Source: Opitutaceae bacterium
Lineage (GTDB): Bacteria > Verrucomicrobiota > Verrucomicrobiia > Opitutales > Opitutaceae
DNA length: 45,224 bases
Assembly: GCA_018402455.1 (NCBI GenBank)
Contig: JAGYIG010000028.1
Coordinates: 1-45,224, forward strand
Reading direction: 5' to 3'
A program made the position numbers and the translations under genes. Each line of letters begins with the position of its first letter. Position 1 is the stretch's first letter. Positions 1 to 8,579 of this stretch are shown here, piece by piece. Below the pieces are notes generated by a model. The model saw only the letters and a program-made list of their open reading frames with translations, was not told the DNA's origin and did no database searches.

Positions 1-828
1 TGGAATGTTGTATTTCTGGCGATAAACGATAGCGCGGTCATTCATCCAGGAGCCGAAGACGGCGCCGATGGCCCCTTCGAGCTGTTGCCAGGGGTCGGTT
101 GGGAAGGCCTTGCCGGTGCGATCCTTCACCAGCTTCTTCATGCGGGCGATGACCTCTTTGAGGTGATCCGCAGTGAGGTCGGTGTCCTCCGCATCGGCAT
201 TGCCGAGCAGGTCGGCCTTGGCGTGCTCGATGAGGAGCTCAAAGGGCTCGTGGTCTTCATCGGGGCGCTTTTGCACGCCGATCACGACATCGCCATACAT
301 CTGGATGAAGCGGCGGTAGCAGTCCCACGCGAAACGGGCGTTGCCCGTGGCTTTCTCGAGCGCGACGACGGTCTCGTCGTTGAGTCCAAGGTTGAGAATG
401 GTGTCCATCATGCCCGGCATGGAATCGCGGGCGCCGGAGCGCACGGCGACCAGCAACGGGAAGCCGGAGGCGTCACCGAACTTGGTGCCCATGATGCGCT
501 CCATTTTCTTCACGCCCTCCTCGATCTGGCCTTGGAGCTCGGTCGGGTATTTGCGGCCGTGGTCGTAGAAGTAGGTGCAGACCTCGGTGGTGACGGTGAA
601 GCCCGCGGGAACCGGCAGGCCGATGCGGCTCATTTCCGCGAGGTTCGCGCCCTTGCCGCCGAGCAGATTCTTCATCTTCGAGTTGCCATCGGCTTTACCG
701 GCGCCCCACGAGTAGACGTATTTCGGCGCCGAGGCGGCGGACTTCGTTTTGGCCGGAGCCTTGCGGGCTGCGGAGGTTTTTTTGGCCACTTTTTTGGTGG
801 TCTTCTTGGCTTGGGTTTTTGCTGCCAT
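1..828 (-). CDS. ppdK: pyruvate, phosphate dikinase, N-terminal part (runs off left edge)
   Basis: The minus strand reads open from ATG at 828 to the window edge (276 residues, no stop), so this is the N-terminal third of a protein normally near 900 aa. PPDK interconverts pyruvate, ATP and phosphate with PEP, AMP and pyrophosphate in the cytoplasm. Visible is the nucleotide-binding start: [11 protein letters not shown] near residue 57, [15 protein letters not shown], and [20 protein letters not shown], a PPDK hallmark. Before the usual start ([12 protein letters not shown]) lies an extra tail of about 35 residues made almost entirely of Lys, Ala and Thr, like a histone H1 tail. The tail is in frame and begins at the only plausible ATG, so it appears real. 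Identification is firm; the role of the tail is unknown. Confidence 0.95.
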   Translation of the reverse strand, partial: MAAKTQAKKTTKKVAKKTSAARKAPAKTKSAASAPKYVYSWGAGKADGNSKMKNLLGGKGANLAEMSRIGLPVPAGFTVTTEVCTYFYDHGRKYPTELQGQIEEGVKKMERIMGTKFGDASGFPLLVAVRSGARDSMPGMMDTILNLGLNDETVVALEKATGNARFAWDCYRRFIQMYGDVVIGVQKRPDEDHEPFELLIEHAKADLLGNADAEDTDLTADHLKEVIARMKKLVKDRTGKAFPTDPWQQLEGAIGAVFGSWMNDRAIVYRQKYNIP

Positions 829-1021
829 AAGGATCAGTTGTTGAGAGAAATCGAACTCGCCGGTCAGTGACGTAAAAGAGAGATCCCATAGGAGGGGAGG
901 CTAACCTGTCAACGTCGGGCTTGGCCGGAGTGTCGAGCGTTGCGCAACTGCGGTCCAACCTCGTGCCGCAAAGGGCATTTCCCGAGTTGCCTCCAAGGCA
1001 GGCGCCCCCTGGCATGGCCCG

Positions 1022-2014
1022 ATGTCCGATATCCCGGAAAATACTCGAATTCGTTGTGGGGTGGTGGGCGTGGGCTCGCTGGGTCAGCACCATGCCCGGG
1101 TTTATGCCGAATTACCCAATGTGGAGTTTGTCGGTCTGTTTGAGACCGATGATGCCCGGGCGGCGGAAATCTGTGAACGGCACAGCTGCGTGCGGTTTGC
1201 CACCCTCGAGGAACTCGGGGCGGCGTGTGATGCGGTTTCGGTCGTGGTGCCGACGAATTTGCATGAACAAGTGGCCCTGGCCTTGTTGGCGGCCGGTTGT
1301 CATCTCCTGATTGAGAAGCCCATCTGCGCCTCGCTGGCGGAGGCCGAAAGGGTGCTGGCCGCGGCCAAGGAGCACGATCGGATCGTGCAGGTCGGTCACA
1401 TCGAACACTTCAATCCCGTGATGGGATTTCTGGAGCAGGAAGTGGTTTCGCCAAAATTCATCACCGCGGAGCGTTTGGCTCCCTTCACGCCCCGCGGCAC
1501 CGAAGTGGGCGTGGTGCTCGATCTGATGATTCACGACATTGGCATCGTGTTGCAACTGGTGCAGTCGCCGATCCGCAAGATTGATAGCGTTGGGGTGAAC
1601 TTGGTTTCAAAAACGGAGGACATCGCCAACGCGCGAATCGAGTTTGAGAATGGGTGTGTCGCGAACTTGAGCACGAGCCGGATGAGCCTGAAGAAGGTTC
1701 GGGAGATCCGCGTTTTTCAGGAAACGGGTTATTTCTCCTTCGATTTTATGCGGCAGAGTGGCCACTTGGTGCGGACCACCGGACTGCTGGGTTACGCCGA
1801 CAAATTGCGCAAAGGTGAGGTCGACCCGACGGATTTGTCCGCTTTGCCGCTTGAACCCGTGCCGATCGAAAAAGGGGAGCCGCTGGCGCTGGAGTTGGCG
1901 CACTTCACCCAGAGCGTGGCCGCCACCCACCAGCCCAAGGTGGGTGGAGCCCTCGGGCGGCAAGCCCTCGAGGTGGCGATCACCATCACCGAGCAGATCC
2001 GGGCGGCTAAATAA
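1022..2014 (+). CDS. Gfo/Idh/MocA family NAD(P)-dependent oxidoreductase
   Basis: A 330-aa protein with an N-terminal Rossmann fold (GVVGVGSLGQHHA, residues 13-25), the family's EKP motif (98-100, LLIEKPICAS), VGHIEHFNP near 125-133 and a DLMIHDIG segment near 167 corresponding to the C-terminal substrate domain. It ends 37 bp before lpxB on the same strand. In many Gram-negative bacteria a gene of this family sits among the lipid A genes, and the studied member GnnA oxidises the 3-OH of UDP-GlcNAc so that GnnB can aminate it. No GnnB-like aminotransferase is visible here, so a role in lipid A sugar modification is inference from position only. There is no clear Shine-Dalgarno before the ATG. 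Confidence 0.85.
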   Translation: MSDIPENTRIRCGVVGVGSLGQHHARVYAELPNVEFVGLFETDDARAAEICERHSCVRFATLEELGAACDAVSVVVPTNLHEQVALALLAAGCHLLIEKPICASLAEAERVLAAAKEHDRIVQVGHIEHFNPVMGFLEQEVVSPKFITAERLAPFTPRGTEVGVVLDLMIHDIGIVLQLVQSPIRKIDSVGVNLVSKTEDIANARIEFENGCVANLSTSRMSLKKVREIRVFQETGYFSFDFMRQSGHLVRTTGLLGYADKLRKGEVDPTDLSALPLEPVPIEKGEPLALELAHFTQSVAATHQPKVGGALGRQALEVAITITEQIRAAK

Positions 2015-2051
2015 TCACTGCGCCGGTTGAAAAAACTCTGCCGCTCCGCTC

Positions 2052-3203
2052 ATGACTACCGCCCTGCCGTTTAGGTTGCCGCCCCCGGTCGATGGACGGG
2101 TGGATCTGCTCGTGATTGCGGCCGAGCACTCGGGGGACCAGCACGCGGGCAGGATGGTGCAGGGGCTGCTCAACGCGGAACCGGATCGGCGGGTGTGTGC
2201 CCTGGGCGGTCCGGCGTTGGCGGCGGGGGGCGCTCAGCTGTTGGAGGACTTGACCACGCAATCGACCATGGGCTTTGCGGTGTTTGGACGCCTGTCTTTC
2301 TACCGCGCCTTGATGGCGGAGGTGGTGCGCTGGGTGGGGGCCCACCAACCTCGAGCCGTCTGTCTGGTGGACTCGTCGGGGTTAAATCTGCGCATTGCCA
2401 AAAAGCTTTTCGCGGCGGGCTTGGCGGCGAAGGCGGGTGGCCCGACCCGCTTGGTTTATTTTATCTCGCCGCAAATCTGGGCCTCCCGATCCAAGCGCCG
2501 TTTTCAGATGGCCCGTCATCTGGACGGACTGGCCTCAATTTTTCCGTTTGAGAAAGACGTCTATGCCGACACCGACCTGCCGGTTTCGTTTGTTGGGCAT
2601 CCCTTTGTCGCGGAGGACTACCGGGCCCCGGTGGCGTTTGATTCCGCGGGTCCCATCCTGCTCCTGCCGGGCAGCCGCCAGAGCCTGGTCCAACGGCTGA
2701 TGCCTGTGATGGTGGCGGCGTGGCAACACGTGGGCGGCGATCGCCCGGCGGTCGTGCTCTATCCCAGCGAAACGATTCGCGGACTCCTGGCCGGGATGGA
2801 ACTGCCGGCGAATGTGGTCCTGCGGGCGACGGAGGACTCGCCGGCGCCGGTGGGCGCGTCTGCGGTGCTCACCACGAGCGGGACCATGTCGATGCACTGT
2901 GCCTTGGCGGGGATTCCCGGCGCGGTCACCTACAAAACCGATCCGCTCACCTATTGGCTCGGCCGCATGATCGTGCAGGTGAAGTTCATCGGCATCGCCA
3001 ACCTGCTGCTGCAGCGGGAAATGTATCCCGAATTGATCCAGGGGGCCGCCTCCGCCGCCGCGATGGCCCGGGAGCTTGAGGCTGGCCTCACGGATCGAGC
3101 CCGTCTGGCCCAAATCCAACAGGACGCGGCGGAGCTTCGCGCCCTGCTGCAGGCTCCAGCGGACGGGTCGCCCGCCCAATGGATTGCGAATCAGCTCAAA
3201 TAA
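2052..3203 (+). CDS. lpxB: lipid-A-disaccharide synthase
   Basis: A 383-aa GT19 glycosyltransferase that joins UDP-2,3-diacylglucosamine to lipid X to form the lipid A disaccharide at the inner face of the cytoplasmic membrane. Family signatures in order: AAEHSGDQHAG near the N-terminus, CLVDSSGLNLRIAKK, YFISPQIWASR followed by FPFEKDVY, VSFVGHP, LLLPGSR, and the C-terminal run TTSGTMSMHCALAGIPG / YKTDPLTYWLGR / IGIANLLLQREMYPELIQ. Length is normal. It directly follows the Gfo/Idh/MocA gene and is probably co-transcribed with it. Its presence shows that the cell makes lipopolysaccharide. Confidence 0.96.
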   Translation: MTTALPFRLPPPVDGRVDLLVIAAEHSGDQHAGRMVQGLLNAEPDRRVCALGGPALAAGGAQLLEDLTTQSTMGFAVFGRLSFYRALMAEVVRWVGAHQPRAVCLVDSSGLNLRIAKKLFAAGLAAKAGGPTRLVYFISPQIWASRSKRRFQMARHLDGLASIFPFEKDVYADTDLPVSFVGHPFVAEDYRAPVAFDSAGPILLLPGSRQSLVQRLMPVMVAAWQHVGGDRPAVVLYPSETIRGLLAGMELPANVVLRATEDSPAPVGASAVLTTSGTMSMHCALAGIPGAVTYKTDPLTYWLGRMIVQVKFIGIANLLLQREMYPELIQGAASAAAMARELEAGLTDRARLAQIQQDAAELRALLQAPADGSPAQWIANQLK

Positions 3204-3256
3204 AGCTGGAGGTTTCCCGGAGGCTTGCGCTGTGCTGAGGTTTTCCCCGCAAAGCC

Positions 3257-4228
3257 ATGGCCACCCGCACCCTCACAGGCATCACTCCCTCCGGCACCCT
3301 GCACGTCGGAAACTATTTCGGCGCCATGCGCCCGGCCATCGCGGCGCAGGATTTGGGCGACTGCTACTACTTCATCGCCGATTACCATTCGCTCACCTCA
3401 GTGTTCGAACCGGAGGTCCGGCGCAAGCACACGTGGGGCATCGCGCTTGACTGGCTCGCGTGTGGGCTCGATCCCACCAAAAGCGTGTTTTGGCGCCAGA
3501 GCGATGTGCCCGAGGTCTGCGAGCTGACCTGGTTGCTGGGCACCCTTACGCCCATGGGCCTGCTGGAGCGGGCGCACAGCTATAAAGACAAAACCGCCAA
3601 AGGCATTGCCCCCAATTTTGGTCTGTTTGCCTATCCCGTCCTGATGGCGGCCGACATCTTGCTCTACGACACCACCGTGGTGCCCGTGGGCAAGGACCAG
3701 AAGCAGCATCTGGAGATGACTCGCGATATCGCCATCAAGTTCAACCAGACCTACGGCGATACCTTCGTGGTGCCCGAGCCGTCCATCGCCGAGGAGGTTG
3801 CGGTCATTCCGGGGCTCGACGGTCAAAAGATGAGCAAGAGCTACGGCAACACATTGGAGATATTTGGCGAAGAGAAGCAGCTGCGCAAAAAAATCATGTC
3901 CATCGTGATGGACAGCCGCACCCGGGAGGAACCCAAACCCGACGGCGAGCAGCTGCCGGCTTCCCAACTCCTCAAATTCTTTGCTCCGGCGGACGTATAT
4001 GCGTCCATCATGGATCAGCTCAAAGCGGGGGGGTATGGCTACGGCGACCTCAAGAAAGCGCTGTTCGAGCACTACTGGGAGTTCTACCGCGACGCCCGGG
4101 AACGCCGCGCGGAACTGGCGGCGAATTCCGATTACGTGGAGTCGGTGCTGCAGGCGGGAGCCGCCCAGGCCAAGGCAGTCGCCCGGGACGTGATGGATCG
4201 CGCCCGACGAAACTGCGGGATCGCGTAG
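3257..4228 (+). CDS. trpS: tryptophanyl-tRNA synthetase
   Basis: A 323-aa class I aminoacyl-tRNA synthetase that charges tRNA-Trp. The HIGH-type motif is PSGTLHVGNY (residues 11-20) and the KMSKS motif is exact, GQKMSKSYGN (about 191-195). MAADILLYDTTVVPVGKDQKQHLE is the conserved Trp/AMP-binding region. Length and order fit bacterial TrpS. It begins 53 bp after lpxB and converges with the ferritin gene, only 8 bp separating the stops. The ATG is chosen because the family motif begins a few residues later; no strong ribosome-binding site is visible. Confidence 0.97.
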   Translation: MATRTLTGITPSGTLHVGNYFGAMRPAIAAQDLGDCYYFIADYHSLTSVFEPEVRRKHTWGIALDWLACGLDPTKSVFWRQSDVPEVCELTWLLGTLTPMGLLERAHSYKDKTAKGIAPNFGLFAYPVLMAADILLYDTTVVPVGKDQKQHLEMTRDIAIKFNQTYGDTFVVPEPSIAEEVAVIPGLDGQKMSKSYGNTLEIFGEEKQLRKKIMSIVMDSRTREEPKPDGEQLPASQLLKFFAPADVYASIMDQLKAGGYGYGDLKKALFEHYWEFYRDARERRAELAANSDYVESVLQAGAAQAKAVARDVMDRARRNCGIA

Positions 4229-4236
4229 TTGCAGGA

Positions 4237-4737
4237 TCAGTTTCCGGCGGCGTCCGGATGGCCTTCACGGGCGATGTAGTCTTCCAGCCGGAACAGATCG
4301 CTGCCCGCCCGACGCGCAATCTTGAGCAGGGTGTCCATGCTCGCGACCTCCTCGACCTGCTCTTCCAGGAACCATTGCAGGAAGTTCTGGGTCACCCGGT
4401 CATTGTGCTCCGCCGCGGCGTCGTAGATCGCTTTGATTTGGTCGGTCACCTTCACCTCCTGATCGTAGGAAAGCTTGATGATCTCTTCCACCGATTTGAA
4501 TTCCGATTGGGGGGCCGGCAGCGGGGCGAAGGTCACGGTGCGATCGGTGTCGTTTAGAAACTGCACCATCTTGAGCGCGTGCATGCGCTCCTCGTCCGCC
4601 TGCTTGGCAAAATACTTGGCCATTTCGGGCAGGGCCTCGGCGTCGCACCACGTGGATACGGCGATGTATTGATAGGAGGCGGAGAACTCGTGGCCAATCT
4701 GTTCGTTGAGGAGTTGAGCTGCTTTATCGTGAATCAT
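4237..4737 (-). CDS. bacterial non-haem ferritin
   Basis: A 166-aa four-helix ferritin that oxidises Fe(II) and stores iron as a mineral core. Ferroxidase ligands can be matched: Glu in NEQIGHEFSASYQY near residue 17, the E-x-x-H pair in ADEERMHAL near 50-53, Glu in YDQEVK near 94, and EEQVEE near 126-130. The open frame extends 20 codons further upstream, but that part would overlap the end of the next gene and is not ferritin-like; MIHDKAAQLLNEQ is the normal family start, so ATG 4737 was chosen. It lies 52 bp downstream of the SbtA-type gene on the same strand and could be read from the same transcript. Confidence 0.93.
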   Translation of the reverse strand: MIHDKAAQLLNEQIGHEFSASYQYIAVSTWCDAEALPEMAKYFAKQADEERMHALKMVQFLNDTDRTVTFAPLPAPQSEFKSVEEIIKLSYDQEVKVTDQIKAIYDAAAEHNDRVTQNFLQWFLEEQVEEVASMDTLLKIARRAGSDLFRLEDYIAREGHPDAAGN

Positions 4738-4789
4738 GGTGAGTAAATTTACCTGAATTTGTCGGGAAGTAAACCGTCCGCGGGCGCCC

Positions 4790-5752
4790 TCAGACAAAAT
4801 GGCGGATGATCCACCAAAAAACGGGAATGCCGAAGATGATATTGAGGGGGAAGGTGATGCCCATGCTCATGGTCAGGTAGCGCGCGGGGTTGGCCTCGGG
4901 CAGGACATCCTTGAGGATGGCGGGGGCCACGATGTAAGAGGCCGATGCGCACAGAATCGTCAGCAACAGGGCGTCGCCGTGAGCAAAGCCGAAGAACTTG
5001 CTGATCAGGATGGCGATGCCGCCGTTGACCAACGGGGCGAGCACCGCGAAGGCGATGAGGATGAAGGGGAAGGACTCGATCGCCTTGAACTTCCGCCCGA
5101 CCATGGTGCCCATGTAGAGTAGAAAAAAGACCAGCATCCCCGTGAACATGTCGCCGCCGATGAACGCGGACAGGGGCGAGTCTTCGGTGCCGAGAGATTT
5201 TAGCACAAACCCGATGATCATGCTGCCCACCAGCACCAGCAGCGTGCCATCCGTCAGCGCATCCTTGATGACATCCTTGGTGCCCTTGGCTCCCGTCCGG
5301 GGCGAAGCCATCTGCGCCATGATGACCGCCAGAATGATGGCCGGCGTCTCCATCACGACCAAGGCCACCGTCATGTAGCCCTCGTAACCCACCCCGATCG
5401 AGGTGAGGAAACCGGCGGCCGTGATGTAGGTCAGGGTGCTGTTGGATCCGTAGGTCGCGCCCACCGCCGCCGCGTCCGCCACCCCCAACGGTTTTTTCAG
5501 GAGCAAGTAGGTGTAGATCGGCACCAGCACACTCATGGCCAGGATGATGCCGATGATGATGATGCCGTCGCCGAAGAGGCTCGATTCCGACAAACTGACG
5601 CCCCCCTTGAACCCGATGGACAACATCAGGTGAAGCGAAACGAACTTAACGACCGGCTCGGGGATCGTCAGATTCGAGTTAAGCAGGACGGCGACGAATC
5701 CGAGGATGAAAAACAGGACCCCGGGATTTAGAATGGTGGTGAGAACGTCCAT
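4790..5752 (-). CDS. SbtA-type sodium-dependent bicarbonate transporter
   Basis: A 320-aa integral membrane protein with about ten hydrophobic segments belonging to the SbtA family (PF05982), sodium/bicarbonate symporters of the cytoplasmic membrane. Two inverted half-repeats carry the expected motifs: GATYGSNSTLTYITAAGFL in the first half and CASASYIVAPAILKDVLPEANP in the second, and these Ser/Gly-rich loops form the bicarbonate/Na site in the studied cyanobacterial protein. No gene for the PII-like regulator SbtB is next to it. In a heterotroph it could feed carboxylases, but that is inference. An AT-rich stretch upstream (about 5797-5850) probably contains its promoter. Confidence 0.88.
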   Translation of the reverse strand: MDVLTTILNPGVLFFILGFVAVLLNSNLTIPEPVVKFVSLHLMLSIGFKGGVSLSESSLFGDGIIIIGIILAMSVLVPIYTYLLLKKPLGVADAAAVGATYGSNSTLTYITAAGFLTSIGVGYEGYMTVALVVMETPAIILAVIMAQMASPRTGAKGTKDVIKDALTDGTLLVLVGSMIIGFVLKSLGTEDSPLSAFIGGDMFTGMLVFFLLYMGTMVGRKFKAIESFPFILIAFAVLAPLVNGGIAILISKFFGFAHGDALLLTILCASASYIVAPAILKDVLPEANPARYLTMSMGITFPLNIIFGIPVFWWIIRHFV

Positions 5753-5796
5753 GTGGCTGCGGCAGACCCCACCAAGCCACCGTCACGCCGTCGCGC

Positions 5797-5850
5797 AACT
5801 AAATATGACATATAATACGTGTATTTAATTACGTGATATGAAATACCAAC
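5797..5850 (-). promoter_or_regulatory. AT-rich putative promoter region of the sbtA-like gene
   Basis: In this GC-rich window about 50 bases are strongly AT-rich, between the sbtA-like start and the next minus-strand gene. The minus strand offers TATTAT and TATATG as -10-like hexamers. TACGTGTAT and TACGTGATA are near-direct repeats about 15 bp apart and could be a regulator site. The exact promoter cannot be assigned by eye; TATAAT also occurs on the plus strand at 5811-5816. Confidence 0.3.
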
Positions 5851-5875
5851 GTAACCCCCGGCCCGAAGGTCGGGC

Positions 5876-6283
5876 TCAGCGCCGCTTCAGCCGCAGGAAC
5901 AGTTTACCGTCGGCATAGTAGTCGAGGTAGTTGGCGGAGGTCTGCATGCGGTCGGTCCAAGCGTCGGCGGCGCGGCCGGAATTTTCCTGGGCGACCAGAA
6001 CCTCCTCGCCGTTGAACCACTGGCGGTAGGGGCCACCTTCCTGCATCGAGTTTTTCATCGTCAGCTGGGCGTTGCGACGGTCGGGCTGCAGCTTGATGAA
6101 AATGTCATCCCCGGAGACGCGCACGTCCTGGAGGTATTCCTCGACGAACACCACCGCGGTCCAGGGACCAAAATCGCGCTCCGTGGTGGCCGTCTCGGCC
6201 TGAACCTCGGCGCTGCCGAGGCTGGCGATGAGGGCGATGAGTAGGGCAGAGAGGAAAGGGGAGCGCTTCATGGCGTTCATCAT
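5876..6283 (-). CDS. small exported protein of unknown function
   Basis: A 135-aa protein not recognised as any family. Residues 1-30 form a signal peptide: basic MMNAMKRS, a hydrophobic stretch FLSALLIALIASLGSA, then a likely signal peptidase I site near VQA. The mature part of about 105 residues is hydrophilic, with many aromatic and acidic residues and a basic end (LFLRLKRR). Met5 is an alternative start that fits a signal peptide equally well. It is a monocistronic-looking gene between the sbtA-like gene and vapBC. It is probably periplasmic; no function can be suggested. Confidence 0.65.
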   Translation of the reverse strand: MMNAMKRSPFLSALLIALIASLGSAEVQAETATTERDFGPWTAVVFVEEYLQDVRVSGDDIFIKLQPDRRNAQLTMKNSMQEGGPYRQWFNGEEVLVAQENSGRAADAWTDRMQTSANYLDYYADGKLFLRLKRR

Positions 6284-6440
6284 ATCGGGGTGCCACCGAC
6301 TGGATCAAGCGGCGTTAGCGCCTTTTAATTCAAACCCCGGCCAGCCGGGAGGACGTCCCTATTTGAGCGCGTCGAAAGGGTTATCGCTGCGGGTGACAGG
6401 ATCGCCCATCCCGCCGCGGTGGCGTGGGTGGCGTGGGTAG

Positions 6441-6461
6441 GGGCGGCGCTTGACGCCGCCC
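6441..6461. terminator. GC-rich hairpin after vapC
   Basis: An 8-bp perfect stem GGGCGGCG / CGCCGCCC with a CTTGA loop lies just beyond the vapC stop. No T tract follows on either strand, so it is a weak candidate for a terminator or an mRNA 3' stabiliser. Confidence 0.3.
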
Positions 6462-6476
6462 GGGGCGGTCGCGCCA

Positions 6477-6917
6477 TCAGGGCCGGAACTCGTCGAGCGG
6501 GTGCAGCCAATTGAGTCCTCGAAAACGCGAGAAACCTCGGTCCAGCGAGGCCCATTGACTGCCGGTTTCCATGGCCAAGGCGGCGTGGTAGGCATCGGGG
6601 ATGAGGTTCCCGCGGGCGTCGTTTTTACGGCAGAGATCGAGAAAAATATTCCAGTGGTTCTCACTGGGTTCAAGCACGTGCACCCGGGATCGGGCTCGAA
6701 AATCCTGCACAAATTCGAGGGCGGATTTTAACGGGGTGGGTCGACTGAAAATTCGGGAATGGGTGACCACTCGGAGACAACCGCTCAGCGCGAGATCAGA
6801 GACGGCCACCCCCGCGGGTTCTCGCAGTCGATGATGGAGCCACTCGCTAATCGCCGCGTGGCTGTCGGCGTCCTCGCGATGAACCTGAACCAGAATATTG
6901 ACGTCGAGGAGGATCAC
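6477..6917 (-). CDS. vapC: VapC family toxin, PIN-domain ribonuclease
   Basis: A 146-aa PIN-domain protein, the toxin of a type II toxin-antitoxin pair; such toxins are Mg-dependent RNases that usually cut tRNA or rRNA. Acidic PIN residues are in place: Asp5 in LLDVNILVQ, Asp in SDLALSG near 41, Asp in LIPDAYHAAL near 108, and Asp in SLDRGFSRF near 124. The motif VVTHSRIFSRPTPL is typical of one VapC subfamily. It starts with GTG at 6917 overlapping the vapB stop by 4 nt (GTGA), so translation is coupled to the antitoxin. It appears intact. Confidence 0.9.
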   Translation of the reverse strand: MILLDVNILVQVHREDADSHAAISEWLHHRLREPAGVAVSDLALSGCLRVVTHSRIFSRPTPLKSALEFVQDFRARSRVHVLEPSENHWNIFLDLCRKNDARGNLIPDAYHAALAMETGSQWASLDRGFSRFRGLNWLHPLDEFRP

Positions 6918-7156
6918 GAGTGGTCCATCAAATCCGCGAGATCGGCGTTGGAGTGGAGATCGACTCCGGTCTGAATTCCGGATCCAGCGAAGGTTTTGAA
7001 CGGAGTCGTGGCCGCGCGCTGATCAGACTTCGGGCGAGGAAGCAGGGTTATTCTCAACGCTTCCTCAACTTCCGCACTTACCGATCGATTATTTCGCAAT
7101 GCCGCTTGTTTGGCCCGTTTGAGCAGCGCGTCGTCAATGGTCAAAGTTGTCCGCAT
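6914..7156 (-). CDS. vapB: VapB-type antitoxin, ribbon-helix-helix protein
   Basis: An 80-aa antitoxin. Residues 1-40 (MRTTLTIDDALLKRAKQAA, then RSVSAEVEEALR) form a MetJ/Arc-type ribbon-helix-helix DNA-binding domain with the beta strand RTTLTID. The remaining acidic/polar tail is where VapB proteins wrap around the toxin. It is first in a two-gene operon with vapC. Two perfect palindromes lie directly upstream of the ATG and are the obvious autoregulation site. No Shine-Dalgarno is visible; the palindrome abuts the start codon, which would fit a very short leader. Confidence 0.88.
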   Translation of the reverse strand: MRTTLTIDDALLKRAKQAALRNNRSVSAEVEEALRITLLPRPKSDQRAATTPFKTFAGSGIQTGVDLHSNADLADLMDHS

Positions 7157-7189
7157 GCATCATGATGCAGCAAAATTACATCATGATGT
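7157..7189 (-). promoter_or_regulatory. vapBC operator: two identical-core palindromes
   Basis: GCATCATGATGC (7157-7168) and ACATCATGATGT (7178-7189) are perfect 12-bp palindromes sharing the 10-bp core CATCATGATG. Their centres are 21 bp apart, two helical turns, so two RHH dimers would bind the same DNA face. The first palindrome touches the vapB start codon. A TGTAAT hexamer between them could be the -10 box. Binding by VapB is inferred from position and symmetry. Confidence 0.75.
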
Positions 7190-7245
7190 CAAATGGAGTC
7201 AGCATACCTGCCACCCTCGCTGCGTTTATGCTGGCTCGGCCCGGA

Positions 7246-7905
7246 TCAAATGACCGTTACGCGGGGACGTTCCAGCTGGGCGATCGCAGCCATGATGCGC
7301 TCACTGGCGATTTGGTAGCGTTCTTTGCCGGCAGTTTTATCGTCGATATCCGCCACCTGCAGCGGGGCGCCATAGATGATGCTCACGGGCACCCCCGGAG
7401 TAAACCGACCGCCTCGACCCCAGGCTTGGTGAGAATCAAAAATCCGCACCGGCACCACGGGCACGCGGGCCCGGCAGGCAATCATGCCGACCCCGGATTT
7501 GGGGGGTTGCAAGCTGCCATCCTTGGAACGCGTGCCTTCGGGAAACAGAATCAGAGCTTTCCCTTCCTGGAGCGTTTTCAACACCCGCTTGATGGCGGAG
7601 ACGTCGGACCCGCCATCGCGGTCCACGGGAATGCAGCCGGCCTGATCCATCCACCAGCTCAGCACGCCTCCCTTCCAGAGGGTTTTGCGGGCGAAGAATG
7701 AGATTTGCCGCGGCACGTTGCTCCCAATGGCGGGCGGGTCGAGGTGGCTGGCATGATTGCCGGCCAACAAAAAGGCGCCCTCCCGGGGGATGTTTTCCAC
7801 CCCCGCCACGTCGCCGCGGAAGAACATGCTGAACAGGGTTTTGAACAGGTAGTGGAAAAAACCGTAAACGGCCGTCATCTCGACCTGGGGGTAGGCCTGG
7901 CTCAT
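7246..7905 (-). CDS. plsC: 1-acyl-sn-glycerol-3-phosphate acyltransferase
   Basis: A 219-aa PlsC-type acyltransferase that puts the second acyl chain on lysophosphatidic acid at the membrane to give phosphatidic acid. The catalytic HX4D motif is in GNHASHLDPP (about residues 50-59), the phosphate-binding motif is LFPEGTRSKDG, and PVVPVRIFDS is the usual downstream element. It starts inside the end of cmk (ATG overlaps by 4 nt), so it is the last gene of a translationally coupled operon tyrA-aroA-cmk-plsC. A cmk-plsC pairing is common in bacteria. Confidence 0.93.
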   Translation of the reverse strand: MSQAYPQVEMTAVYGFFHYLFKTLFSMFFRGDVAGVENIPREGAFLLAGNHASHLDPPAIGSNVPRQISFFARKTLWKGGVLSWWMDQAGCIPVDRDGGSDVSAIKRVLKTLQEGKALILFPEGTRSKDGSLQPPKSGVGMIACRARVPVVPVRIFDSHQAWGRGGRFTPGVPVSIIYGAPLQVADIDDKTAGKERYQIASERIMAAIAQLERPRVTVI

Positions 7906-8579
7906 GACGCGGGGGGCAGGCGGGTGGCCAAGTGGGCGCTCAAAAGCGCGACGACTTGATCGAGATCGAGGTGGGTGCTGTCGATATCGGTCGCGCCGTC
8001 CGGGCAGGCCAGTGGCGCGGTCTTGCGGGAGCGGTCGAGTCGGTCGCGTTCGGCGATGGAGTCCTCCTGACCTTCCGCCGCCCGCCGGCGTGCGCGTTCG
8101 GCGGGATCGGCGTGCAGGAAAAAGCGAAAATCAGCGTCGGGGAAAATCACGGAGCCGATGTCACGCCCCTCCATGATTAGGCCCGGAAAGTGGTGGGCGC
8201 GGGCGACCTCCACCTGACCCCGTTGGTAGGCGAGCAGGGCATCACGCAGCGCGGGCACGGCGGCGAAGTGGGAGACGTTGGCGTTGACCGCGGAGGTGCG
8301 AATTTCGGCATCCGGCACGATCCGGCCGTTGATTTTCATCAGAGCGCGTCGACCTTCCAGCGCGGTTTCGAGGCGGACCTCCGCGCTGGCTTGCGCGATG
8401 CCAACGGGGTCGTCCGCCTGGACCCCGGCGCGCAGCAACTCCGCCGTCAGGGTGCGGTAGAATGAGCCGGTATCCACGTGCAGCAGGTTGAAGCGCTCGC
8501 TCAACGCCCGCGACGTGGAGGATTTGCCGGAAGCGGCGCCGCCATCGATGGCGACAAGAGTGAAGGGCGCGTCGGTCAC
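7902..8579 (-). CDS. cmk: cytidylate kinase
   Basis: A 225-aa P-loop kinase that phosphorylates CMP/dCMP. The Walker A motif is GGAASGKSS (residues 13-21). HVDTGSFYRTLT is the acceptor-binding helix, EGRDIGSVIFPDADFRFFL is the family signature, and the lid segment DPAERARRRAAEGQED precedes the conserved RDRLDRSRKTAPL. It overlaps aroA by 4 nt at the start and plsC by 4 nt at the end, indicating one transcript. Confidence 0.95.
   Translation of the reverse strand: MTDAPFTLVAIDGGAASGKSSTSRALSERFNLLHVDTGSFYRTLTAELLRAGVQADDPVGIAQASAEVRLETALEGRRALMKINGRIVPDAEIRTSAVNANVSHFAAVPALRDALLAYQRGQVEVARAHHFPGLIMEGRDIGSVIFPDADFRFFLHADPAERARRRAAEGQEDSIAERDRLDRSRKTAPLACPDGATDIDSTHLDLDQVVALLSAHLATRLPPAS

Noticed and set aside
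6441..6461. Hairpin after vapC as a proven terminator
   Set aside because: No T tract on either strand; kept only as a weak candidate.
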